This document shows positions 20,960 to 33,078 of a stretch of DNA of 64,000 nt, in pieces (position 1 is the first letter of the stretch; the number at the start of each line of letters is the position of its first letter). Position numbers and translations under genes: made by a program. Source of the stretch: Gonocerus acuteangulatus (Eukaryota > Arthropoda > Insecta > Hemiptera > Coreidae); assembly GCA_946811695.1 (NCBI GenBank), contig OX328128.1, forward strand, positions 81,024,561-81,088,560, written 5' to 3'. The notes under the pieces were generated by a model, which did no database searches, was not told the origin of the DNA, and saw only the letters and a list, made by a program, of their open reading frames with translations.

Positions 20960-21960
20960 CAAATGAATTGGATGTTTATTGGTACAGATGGCTTTTATAG
21001 GTTGAACGATTGATAGTCGGAGAGGTGGTAAACGCACTTTTCATGAAGTGTTTTATAGACCTCGAAATTTTGCTATAATGTACCTCTTGGGTAGATAAGA
21101 AGGTAAGTATGTGTTTCCTGGACATACCTTGGAACACCAGGTACTGCGCATAGGAGAAAGGTGTAAAACAATATTGCCCAAAAATAGTGTTTTATTCAGA
21201 AGCGAACTATCATTAATGTAAAAAAATTGCAAATTAAGGCAATTTTACAATGAATAATAAAAAAGAGGGACACTTTTATAATATTACATATTAAATGGAG
21301 TGATTTATTCACGCTACGATTTAAACAGAGTTTTCAATATACATATATGGAAATAATTACAAAAGAGCTGACACTTTTGTGGGGTTTAATCATCAGGAAA
21401 CATGAAAATAAACGTTGCCTATGATAGACTGCAATACACTGCGTGTAACCGTACGAGTGAATGAGAGCACCGCGCAGTTGTGGTTGTCCTCTCATTTGTT
21501 CTTGCTCACATGACCTTGAACAGCTGTCCCGGTTTAAATGGCAGCGTGAATAAAACTCTCGTTTTATATTAGAAAAAAACATTTTTTTTTTATTTTTTTT
21601 TTACATGTTACACCCCTTAAATGTGTCTGCCTTATTTATTATTCATTGTAAAATGCTCTTAATTTTACATTAAAGATAGTTGGCTTCTGAATAAAACTCT
21701 ATTTTGGGAAATATTTTTTTGCACCTTTCCCCTATGCGCTGTACATGGTTTTATACGGTACGTCTAGACAACACATATTTATCTTCTTATCTACCCAAGA
21801 GGTACATTATAGCAAATTTCAAGGTGCATAACACATTTCATGAAACGTGCGGTTACCGGCTCTCGGACTATGACTCCCTTTTGTCATATAATATAAAATG
21901 GAGTTTAGATACATTCAAATACCTAGTGTGAAGGCATTATCGATTACTTGTTTTGTATTG
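20960..21960. mobile_element. Foldback element, ~1 kb
   Basis: Left arm 20990-21290 and right arm 21600-21925 are inverted; for example ataatgtacctcttgggtag near 21075 against ctacccaagaggtacattat near 21800. A second inverted pair near the centre (cacgctacgatttaaac at 21310 and gtttaaatggcagcgtg at 21532) continues the symmetry. Short opposing frames are shadows. Confidence 0.65.
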
Positions 21961-22149
21961 GCCAAACTGTAGGAATCCATTGTACATTCTGGAAGTAATA
22001 AAAGATAACTGAAATAAATTGTTGAAAACGTTTTTCATTTCAAGGATTTTTGTGTTTTCCAAACTTTTATTGATTTATCTTTTGCGTGTTGTAGTTGGCA
22101 CTCTTTAGAGTTCACTACAAAATTTATAAAAAATTTATGATTATAATAG

Positions 22150-22292
22150 TATTATATTGCTTGATAACGAGTTTTTTTTTAAATAAAGATTATTCTATTC
22201 TATTAACTTTGACAGCGCGGATCAAGCCACTGTATAACAGAATTGATGCTGTTAGGCCTCCTAGAGTTTAGCTACTTTGACCTGATCAGCCT

Positions 22293-22298
<6 letters not shown>
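22150..22298. repeat. Direct repeat A, left copy
   Basis: About 145 bp, from tattatattgc through ggcctcctagagtttagc, recurs in the same orientation at 42552-42710 beyond the Tigger/giant-element block. In each case a (TA)n tract follows. Confidence 0.85.

Positions 22299-22382
<84 letters not shown>
22299..22382. repeat. (TA)n(CA)n microsatellite
   Basis: About 30 TA units followed by about 10 CA units, ending at the left terminus of the Tigger remnant. Confidence 0.95.
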
Positions 22383-22383
<1 letters not shown>

Positions 22384-22835
22384 GTAGAACTTGGATAATT
22401 CGAACCCCTAGGGACTGATAAAAAAGTTCTAATTATCCAAACATCGAATTATAAAAGTTTGAAAATTAGGGGTTAAAAATAGAACTTTTTACATAAATAC
22501 TTATTATTTCAAGAAAAACAAACATTTCATAAATTGATGATTACGTAAATAAGTAATAAAGAATTGATCAAAAGAGTAGAAATAAAAGTCTATTATTTTG
22601 AAAAAGTCATTTTCATGGAGAACAATTTTTTGATAAAGTGTTAGGAGGAATTCTAAAGTCCTTGGCGATTTCAGATTTTTTCTTTATTCCTTTTTTCAAC
22701 TTCTGTAATCGAAACTATGTTCTCTTACAACGTTAAAGTTTTATATCCTCTAAGCTTCGATATTCTAAATCAACAACTCACAGAACTGCACTCTACAGCG
22801 GAAATTCAAGGTACAAACAATACAGCGGGTCTAGG
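22381..22835. mobile_element. Tigger/pogo remnant, left half (split)
   Basis: It begins cagtagaacttggataattc, the terminal inverted repeat whose partner lies at the far side of the giant element (ending near 42553). On the minus strand near 22640-22690 a frame reads KKKSEIAKDFRIPPNTLS, the helix-turn-helix signature of pogo/Tigger transposases. The rest is decayed. It is interrupted at 22835 by the 19.3-kb element. The related copy at 52015-53247 is not interrupted at this point. Confidence 0.75.
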
Positions 22836-23020
22836 ACCGGTGTGAACTTGGCGCCGAACATTAAGTAATCCAAAAATCAAACATATGTAAGGATTGTACT
22901 TCGTTTGTACCTGTTTGTACCACATATGCTTTTGTTTGTACCTCCGCCAATAAAAAAATATAAACACTTAAAAAAATGGTCAGCGCCCGACATTAAAATA
23001 TTTAAATTTTCTTTACGCCA

Positions 23021-26000
23021 TTCGATAGACAATCGTTTGTACCCGTTTGTACCACTTTTCATTTCGTTTGTACCTCAAAGGGTACGCGAGTACGAATTAT
23101 TTAAACTTTTGACGTACGCGAAAACGCTAAATCCGTTATTTTTGGAGATATCGAAAAACGGCCAACGGGATTCGATAGACAATCGTTTGTACCCGTTTGT
23201 ACCACTTTTCATTTCGTGTGTACCTCAAACGGTACGCGAGTACGAATTATTTAAACTTTTAACTTACGCGAAAACGCTAAATCCGTTATTCTTAGAGATA
23301 TCGAAAAACGGCCAACGGGATTCGATAGACAATCGTTTGTACCACTTTTCATTTCGTTTGTACCTCAAAGGGTACGCGAGTACGAATTATTTAAACTTTT
23401 GACGTACGCGAAAACGCTAAATCCGTTATTTTTGGAGATATCAAAAAACAGCCAACGGGATTCGATAGACAATCGATTGTACCCGTTTGTACCACTTTTC
23501 ATTTCGTTTGTACCTCAAAGGGTACGCGAGTACGAATTATTTAAACTTTTAACTTACGCGAAAGCGCTAAATCCGTTATTCTTGGAGATATCGAAAAACG
23601 GCCAACGGGATTCGATAGACAATCGTTTGTACCCGTTTGTACCACTTTTCATTTCGTTTGTGCCTCAAAGGGTACGCGAGTACGAATTATTTAAAATTTT
23701 GACTTACGCGAAAAAGCTAAATCCGTTATTTTTGGAGATATCGAAAAACGGCCAACGGGATTCGATAGACAATCGTTTGTACCCGTTTGTACCACTTTTC
23801 ATTTCGTTTGTACCTCAAAGGGTACGCGAGTACGAATTATTTAAACTTTTGACGTACGCGAAAACGCTAAATCCGTTATTTTTGAAGATATCGAAAAACG
23901 GCCAACGGGATTCGATAGACAATCGTTTGTACCCGTTTGTACCACTTTTCATTTCGTTTGTACCTCAAAGGGTACGCGAGAACGAATTATTTAAACTTTT
24001 GACGTACGCGAAAACGCTAAATCCGTTATTTTTGGAGATATCGAAAAACGGCCAACGGGATTCGATAGACAATCGTTTGTACCCGTTTGTACCACTTTTC
24101 ATTTCGTTTGTACCTCAAAGGGTACGCGAGTACGAATTATTTAAACTTTTAACTTACGCGAAAACGCTAAATCCGTTATTCTTGGAGATATCGAAAAACG
24201 GCCAACGGGATTCGATAGACAATCGTTTGTACCCGTTTGTACCACTTTTTATTTCGTTTGTACCTCAAAGGGTACGCGAGTACGAATTATTTAAAATTTT
24301 GACGTACGCGAAAAAGCTAAATCCGTTATTTTTGAAGATATCGAAAAACGGCCAACGGGATTCGATAGACAATCGTTTGTACCCGTTTGTACCACTTTTC
24401 ATTTCGTTTGTACCTCAAACGGTACGCGAGTACGAATTATTTAAACTTTTAACTTACGCGAAAACGCTAAATCCGTTATTCTTAGAGATATCGAAAAACG
24501 GCCAACGGGATTCGATAGACAATCATTTGTACCACTTTTCATTTCGTTTGTACCTCAAAAGGTACGCGAGTACGAATTATTTAAACTTTTAACTTACGCG
24601 AAAACGCTAAATCCGTTATTCTTGGAGATATCGAAAAACGGCCAACGGGATTCGATAGACAATCGTTTGTACCCGTTTGTACCACTTTTCATTTCGTTTG
24701 TACCTCAAAAGGTACGCGAGTACGAATTATTTAAACTTTTAACTTACGCGAAAACGCTAAATCCGTTATTCTTGGAGATATCGAAAAACGGCCAACAGGA
24801 TTCGATAGACAATCGTTTGTACCACTTTTCATATCGTTTGTACCGGAAAGGGTACGCGAGTACGAATTATTTAAACTTTTGACGTACGCGAAAACGCTAA
24901 ATCCGTTATTTTTGGAGATATCAAAAAACGGCCAACGGGATTCGATAGACAATCGTTTGTACCCGTATGTACCACTTTTCATTTCGTTTGTACCTCTAAG
25001 GGTACGCGAGTACGAATTATTTAAACTTTTGACGTACGCGAAAACGCTAAATCCGTTATTTTTGGAGATATCAAAAAACGGCCAACGGGATTCGATAGAC
25101 AATCGTTTGTACCCGTTTGTACCACTTTTCATTTCGTGTGTACCTCAAACGGTACGCGAGTACGAATTATTTAAACTTTTAACTTACGCGAAAACGCTAA
25201 ATCCGTTATTCTTAGAGATATCGAAAAACGGCCAACGGGATTCGATAGACAATCGTTTGTACCACTTTTCATTTCGTTTGTACCTCAAAGGGTACGCGAG
25301 TACGAATTATTTAAACTTTTGACGTACGCGAAAACGCTAAATCCGTTATTTTTGGAGATATCAAAAAACAGCCAACGGGATTCGATAGACAATCGATTGT
25401 ACCCGTTTGTACCACTTTTCATTTCGTTTGTACCTCAAAGGGTACGCGAGTACGAATTATTTAAACTTTTAACTTACGCGAAAGCGCTAAATCCGTTATT
25501 CTTGGAGATATCGAAAAACGGCCAACGGGATTCGATAGACAATCGTTTGTACCCGTTTGTACCACTTTTCATTTCGTTTGTGCCTCAAAGGGTACGCGAG
25601 TACGAATTATTTAAAATTTTGACTTACGCGAAAAAGCTAAATCCGTTATTTTTGGAGATATCGAAAAACGGCCAACGGGATTCGATAGACAATCGTTTGT
25701 ACCCGTTTGTACCACTTTTCATTTCGTTTGTACCTCAAAGGGTACGCGAGTACGAATTATTTAAACTTTTGACGTACGCGAAAACGCTAAATCCGTTATT
25801 TTTGAAGATATCGAAAAACGGCCAACGGGATTCGATAGACAATCGTTTGTACCCGTTTGTACCACTTTTCATTTCGTTTGTACCTCAAAGGGTACGCGAG
25901 TACGAATTATTTAAACTTTTGACGTACGCGAAAACGCTAAATCCGTTATTTTTGGAGATATCGAAAAACGGCCAACGGGATTCGATAGACAATCGTTTGT

Positions 26001-29000
26001 ACCCGTTTGTACCACTTTTCATTTCGTTTGTACCTCAAAGGGTACGCGAGTACGAATTATTTAAACTTTTAACTTACGCGAAAACGCTAAATCCGTTATT
26101 CTTGGAGATATCGAAAAACGGCCAACGGGATTCGATAGACAATCGTTTGTACCCGTTTGTACCACTTTTCATTTCGTTTGTACCTCAAAGGGTACGCGAG
26201 TACGAATTATTTAAAATTTTGACGTACGCGAAAAAGCTAAATCCGTTATTTTTGAAGATATCGAAAAACGGCCAACGGGATTCGATAGACAATCGTTTGT
26301 ACCCGTTTGTACCACTTTTCATTTCGTTTGTACCTCAAACGGTACGCGAGTACGAATTATTTAAACTTTCAACTTACGCGAAAACGCTAAATCCGTTATT
26401 CTTAGAGATATCGAAAAACGGCCAACGGGATTCGATAGACAATCATTTGTACCACTTTTCATTTCGTTTGTACCTCAAAAGGTACGCGAGTACGAATTAT
26501 TTAAACTTTTAACTTACGCGAAAACGCTAAATCCGTTATTCTTGGAGATATCGAAAAACGGCCAACGGGATTCGATAGACAATCGTTTGTACCCGTTTGT
26601 ACCACTTTTCATTTCGTTTGTACCTCAAAAGGTACGCGAGTACGAATTATTTAAACTTTTAACTTACGCGAAAACGCTAAATCCGTTATTCTTGGAGATA
26701 TCGAAAAACGGCCAACAGGATTCGATAGACAATCGTTTGTACCACTTTTCATATCGTTTGTACCGGAAAGGGTACGCGAGTACGAATTATTTAAACTTTT
26801 GACGTACGCGAAAACGCTAAATCCGTTATTTTTGGAGATATCAAAAAACGGCCAACGGGATTCGATAGACAATCGTTTGTACCCGTATGTACCACTTTTC
26901 ATTTCGTTTGTACCTCTAAGGGTACGCGAGTACGAATTATTTAAACTTTTGACGTACGCGAAAACGCTAAATCCGTTATTTTTGGAGATATCAAAAAACG
27001 GCCAACGGGATTCGATAGACAATCGTTTGTACCCGTATGTACCACTTTTCATTTCGTTTGTACCTCTAAGGGTACGCGAGTACGAATTATTTAAACTTTT
27101 GACGTACGCGAAAACGCTAAATCCGTTATTCTTGGAGATATCGAAAAACGGCCAACGGGATTCGATAGACAATCGTTTGTACCCGTTTGTACCACTTTTC
27201 ATTTCGTTTGTACCTCAAAGGGTACGCGAGTACGAATTATTTAAAATTTTGACGTACGCGAAAAAGCTAAATCCGTTATTTTTGGAGATATCGAAAAACG
27301 GCCAACGGGATTCGATAGACAATCGTTTGTACCCGTTTGTACCACTTTTCATTTCGTTTGTACCTCAAACGGTACGCGAGTACGAATTATTTAAACTTTT
27401 AACTTACGCGAAAACGCTAAATCCGTTATTCTTAGAGATATCGAAAAACGGCCAACGGGATTCGATAGACAATCGTTTGTACCACTTTTCATTTCGTTTG
27501 TACCTCAAAGGGTACGCGAGTACGAATTATTTAAACTTTTGACGTACGCGAAAACGCTAAATCCGTTATTTTTGGAGATATCAAAAAACAGCCAACGGGA
27601 TTCGATAGACAATCGATTGTACCCGTTTGTACCACTTTTCATTTCGTTTGTACCTCAAAGGGTACGCGAGTACGAATTATTTAAAATTTTGACGTACGCG
27701 AAAAAGCTAAATCCGTTATTTTTGGAGATATCGAAAAACGGCCAACGGGATTCGATAGACAATCGTTTGTACCCGTTTGTACCACTTTTCATTTCGTTTG
27801 TACCTCAAAGGGTACGCGAGTACGAATTATTAAAACTTTTGACGTACGCGAAAACGCTAAATCCGTTATTTTTGGAGATAACGAAAAACGGCCAACGGGA
27901 TTCGATAGACAATCGTTTGTACCCGTTTGTACCACTTTTCATTTCGTTTGTACCTCAAAGGGTACGCGAGTACGAATTATTTAAACTTTTAACTTACGCG
28001 AAAACGCTAAATCCGTTATTCTTGGAGATATCGAAAAACGGCCAACGGGATTCGATAGACAATCGTTTGTACCCGTTTGTACCACTTTTCATTTCGTTTG
28101 TACCTCAAAGGGTACGCGAGTACGAATTATTTAAACTTTTGACGTACGCGAAAAAGCTAAATCCGTTATTTTTGGAGATATCGAAAAACGGCCAACGGGA
28201 TTCGATAGACAATCGTTTGTACCCGTTTGTACCACTTTTCATTTCGTTTGTACCTCAAAGGGTACGCGAGTACGAATTATTTAAACTTTTGACGTACGCG
28301 AAAACGCTAAATCCGTTATTTTTGGAGATATCGAAAAACGGCCAACGGGATTCGATAGACAATCGTTTGTACCCGTTTGTACCACTTTTCATTTCGTTTG
28401 TACCTCAAACGGTACGCGAGTACGAATTATTTAAACTTTTAACTTACGCGAAAACGCTAAATCCGTTATTCTTAGAGATATCGAAAAACGGCCAACGGGA
28501 TTCGATAGACAATCGTTTGTACCCGTTTGTACCACTTTTCATTTCGTTTGTACCTCAAAGGGTACGCGAGTACGAATTATTTAAACTTTTGACGTACGTG
28601 AAAACGCTAAATCCGTTATTTTTGGAGATATCAAAAAACAGCCAACGGGATTCGATAGACAATCGTTTGTACCCGTTTGTACCACTTTTCATTTCGTTTG
28701 TACCTCAAAGGGTACGCGAGTACGAATTATTTAAACTTTTAACTTACGCGAAAACGCTAAATCCGTTATTCTTGGAGATATCGAAAAACGGCCAACGGGA
28801 TTCGATAGACAATCGTTTGTACCCGTTTGTACAACTTTTCATTTCGTTTGTACCTCAAAGGGTACGCGAGTAAGAATTATTTAAAATTTTGACGTACGCG
28901 AAAAAGCTAAATCCGTTATTTTTGGAGATATCGAAAAACGGCCAACGGGATTCGATAGACAATCGTTTGTACCCGTTTGTACCACTTTTCATTTCGTTTG

Positions 29001-29968
29001 TACCTCAAAGGGTACGCGAGTACGAATTATTTAAACTTTTAACTTACGCGAAAACGCTAAATCCGTTATTCTTGGAGATATCGAAAAACGGCCAACGGGA
29101 TTCGATAGACAATCGTTTGTACCCGTTTGTACCACTTTTCATTTCGTTTGTACCTCAAAGGGTACGCGAGTACGAATTATTTAAACTTTTAACTTACGCG
29201 AAAACGCTAAATCCGTTATTCTTGGAGATATCGAAAAACGGCCAACAGGATTCGATAGACAATCGTTTGTACCACTTTTCATATCGTTTGTACCGGAAAG
29301 GGTACGCGAGTACGAATTATTTAAACTTTTAACTTACGCGAAAACGCTAAATCCGTTATTCTTGGAGATATCGAAAAACGGCCAACAGGATTCGATAGAC
29401 AATCGTTTGTACCACTTTTCATATCGTTTGTACCGGAAAGGGTACGCGAGTACGAATTATTTAAACTTTTGACGTACGCGAAAACGCTAAATCCGTTATT
29501 TTTGGAGATATCAAAAAACGGCCAACGGGATTCGATAGACAATCGTTTGTACCCGTATGTACCACTTTTCATTTCGTTTGTACCTCTAAGGGTACGCGAG
29601 TACGAATTATTTAAACTTTTGACGTACGCAAAAACGCTAAATCCGTTATTTTTGGAGATATCAAAAAACGGCCAACGGGATTCGATAGACAATCGTTTGT
29701 ACCCGTATGTACCACTTTTCATTTCGTTTGTACCTCTAAGGGTACGCGAGTACGAATTATTTAAACTTTTGACGTACGCGAAAACGCTAAATCCGTTATT
29801 TTTGGAGATATCGAAATACGGCCAACGGGATTCGCTAGACAATCGTTTTTACCCGTTTGTACCACTTTTCATTTCGTTTGTACCTCAAAGGGTACGCGAG
29901 TACGAATTATTTAAACTTTTAACTTACGCGAAAACGCTAAATCCGTTATTCTTGGAGATATCAAAAAA
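23021..29968 (+). repeat. 150-bp satellite, left arm (~47 units)
   Basis: Monomers start near ttcgatagacaatcg and are 150 bp, with several 140-bp variants lacking the ten bases acccgtttgt. Each full monomer carries gtttgtacc three times, the motif found three times near the element end (22910-22945). Stop-free frames arise because 150 is a multiple of three, which gives apparent proteins with a 50-residue repeat on both strands. The 140-bp units break them. The array contains a large near-identical duplication (see separate entry). Confidence 0.95.
23160..27000 (+). repeat. Tandem 1920-bp higher-order duplication in left arm
   Basis: The segments about 23160-25080 and 25080-27000 are the same succession of 150- and 140-bp units. 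Comparing line by line I see only three base differences (at 23971/25891, 24250/26170 and 24450/26370). The rare variant atttcgtgtg (23211 and 25131) marks the register. Confidence 0.9.
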
Positions 29969-29984
29969 GGTCCAGTAGTTTGCA

Positions 29985-30993
29985 ACGAATTTTTTTTTTT
30001 AATTTTTGACGCCATCATGATTAGCGACCGCCATCTTGATTACCACAGCTACTCCAAACTTTTTACTAATACCTTTTATAGTTTCTGAGTTTATTTGACT
30101 ATAATACTAATTGCATTTATCAGTAATGCAATTTAAAACAAAAAGAACCTATCAAAAAGTGAGTTAAACAAAGACAACATTTGGTTTAAAATAACAAAAC
30201 AAATTTTTATTGTTTTAAGCGTTTATATCTCCGATTTACATTGCTTCATCGAAAATTGCTTTAATACCTTTTTTGTAGAGATTTTAGCAATCTTTTGGAT
30301 GGTCACCTTCCATTTATCACGATTGACCGTTTTTTTTAGATATTTACGAAGATCCGAAAACGTTTTCTTTATTTAATTTTTTTTTAATTTATTTATTTAT
30401 TTATTTTTTTTTTTTTATTTTTATTTTTTTTTATTTTTTTTTTTTTGCGGCGCATCTACAACTTGGCCATTTGCGCCGCTTTTCTCTATTAGTACATTGG
30501 TTTTCTCTATAAATACATTTTTTCTACAGTTTTCTCTATTAATACATTTTTTTCCCGCATACATACTTTCTTTACTCCTAATATAACCAAAATTTATACA
30601 TCTTAGATGAAATGAATTTTCAAGTTGTAGTAAATATTTCAATTGAATCCCGCGATTCTATGTACCCTCAAAAAAATAATGACTTACAAAGACTTTTGTT
30701 CCACCTTTCTCAAAAACGGTAACAGATATCGCCTTAAAAATGGTTTCATTCGTTTTCCAGCAAAATAACACGCGCAATATAATAAATAGTTCATAAGCAT
30801 ATGAACTTAAAAACGTAAGTGTTACGTTTTTTTTTTGTGCGAATTTCGTGCCAAACGCCATCTTCCAGTGTGCGGATTAGCTGGTTAACGAACTTGACCT
30901 TTAAATTAGACGATAGGATTTTTGTATCAAATTTTATCAGGATCGGAGCAATTTTGAGCTTGCCAGAGAGCGAACAGACAAGCATATATATAT

Positions 30994-31064
<71 letters not shown>

Positions 31065-31422
31065 CACACAAATTTGAACCACCTATATTTTCCTGATCTA
31101 TGGTCTGAAACGAGAAAGTTTCTAGTCGGCACTTCCGGATTGCGTCGTGAGGTCAACCTCATTAGCGGGTTCTCCCTATGGAGGTAGGAAGGAACCGCGC
31201 CAAAACGTCCGAAAATTTGAAGGTTTTTCGATTTGTGCGCAGTCAGCTGAGGTCTTTCGAAACTGACAAATTGGCTACACACTCCTGGGATGGCCCCAAA
31301 CAACACCCCGAAAAATCAGCTTGTCGAACTTAGTTCCCTTTTTAGCGCGGTTACTTCCTATCTGCAAACTTTCACGTTTCAGACCCTATAGATCACGAAA
31401 ATATAGGTGGCCCAAATTTGTG

Positions 31423-31481
<59 letters not shown>

Positions 31482-32735
31482 TTATATCTATGTATATATA
31501 TTTGTCTGTTCGCTCTCTAGATCGAAGACGAATGGTCCGATTTTAACGAAATTTGGTACAAAAATCTGTCGTCTAATTTGAAACGTCAAGTTCGTTAACC
31601 AGCAGAATCCGCCAACTAGAAGATAGTGTTTGGGGCGAAATTCGCGCAAAAAAAATCGTAACGCTTACGTTTTAGAGTTCATATGCTTGCAGGTACTTGT
31701 TTTACAGGTTTCTTAATATAAGAAAACGAATGAAACCATTTTCAAGGCGATATCTCTACTCGTTTCTGAGAAAAGTGGAATCAATGTTTTTGTAAGTCAT
31801 TACATTTTTGTGAGTACTCAGAATCGCGGGATTCACTTGAAATATTTTCCACAACTTGGAAATTAATCCCAACTAAGATGTTTAAATTTTGGTTATATTT
31901 GGAGTTAAGGAAGTATGCGAGAAAAAATATTTTATTAATAGACATGAAGTTTTCGGATCTTCATACATTTTTCGTAAATATCTCGATAACGGTTGGAAAT
32001 CGTGCTAAGTGGAAAGTAACCAATCGAATGCTTACTAAATTCTCTACAAAAAAGGTTCTAAAGCAATATTCAATGGGGCAACTTCAATCAGAGATATAAG
32101 CGCTTAAAACTTAAAAAGTGTTTGTTTTGTTGTTTTGAAAGGGGGTTTCTCTTCGTTTATCTCACTTTTCTATTGGTTTTTTCATTTTTTTAATTGCATT
32201 TATCAGTAAAATAAGTACTGTAGTAAAATAAGCTAAGAAACGGTGAAAGGTATTGGTAATAAAAAGTTTGGAGTGGCTGTGATAATCAAGATGGCAGTCG
32301 CTAATCATGACGACGAAGATTGTTTTGAATTCTATCTATATAACTTTCCTCGTAGCCTCCAACTGAAGTTATCGTTATTTCTGATTTTATAGAAAGATTT
32401 AACCCACGGCAGAATGGAATTTTATTCACCATGAAGCACATATTTAAAGTTGATTATAACAGTAAAACGAATTTGCTAATAAAACAAGATACTTAAAATG
32501 ACAACGAATTTTTGGTTGTTTAGAAAAGAGCCTTCTCAGCAGTAGTCGAAGAGTAAGTACGTTTTCAGTACATATTTGTATTGACTTATACAGATTAAGA
32601 ATTATCCACTTCTGTGTAAGTTGGCTACTGTCTGTTTCCTGTGATTTGTGATGCTAATCTATTCCATTTCTTCCAGATGTACGTAACCGCGCTAAGATGA
32701 CGCAGTTCCTGCGATTCGGACTTTTTTTGGCTTAT
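29985..32735. mobile_element. Foldback repeat family, inverted pair inside giant element
   Basis: The minus-oriented arm (about 29990-31200) and plus-oriented arm (about 31340-32735) are inverted copies of one non-coding repeat. The right arm extends about 400 bp further, to gcgattcggacttttttt. Markers shared with the copies at 55803-57718 and 59280-60975 include ccgattttaacgaaatttgg, agcgcggtt and cgtaacgcttacgtttt. Each arm carries a dinucleotide tract at the same relative place, with CA/TA at 30985-31070 and TA at 31433-31473. Short open frames here are not convincing genes. Confidence 0.7.
30375..30480 (-). mobile_element. SINE tail fragment
   Basis: A T-rich run is followed by gcggcgcatctacaacttgg and the other half of the hairpin, i.e. 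the minus-strand tail of the 5S/tRNA SINE type without a recognisable head. Beyond it the sequence ttttctctatta(g/a)tacatt occurs in about three near-tandem copies (30480-30555). Confidence 0.7.
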
Positions 32736-33078
32736 GTGTCTTTACGGGAATGAGTTTCTAACTTTTGACCTGAGTAGTCCCAAGTTGACACCGGTGAGTC
32801 TATGGAGATGATAGACCGATGATTCACTTCCTTGCTGTACTTTTCCTATCCTATCCAGTAGCATTGTTTCTTTTGCTCGGTTGTGTTCTCACACTTCTCT
32901 CTCATATTGCTGCTTTCGTAGGATATACATGCTAGGACTTTACTCGTCTAACCAACACTTGTCAATTTGATTTATTCACATATATTTCTTGGAGTATAAA
33001 ATCTTACTCGCTTGTTGCTTTGAAAAGTTTCGAAATTAATTTATTTCTGAAAGCAAATTTGGAATTAAAACTTGCAAG

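Noticed and set aside
23399..28873. Several 400-residue-class open frames with a 50-residue repeat, as a repetitive protein gene
   Set aside because: They arise from a stop-free 150-bp satellite (a multiple of three), occur on both strands and in both arms, and are broken wherever a 140-bp unit appears.
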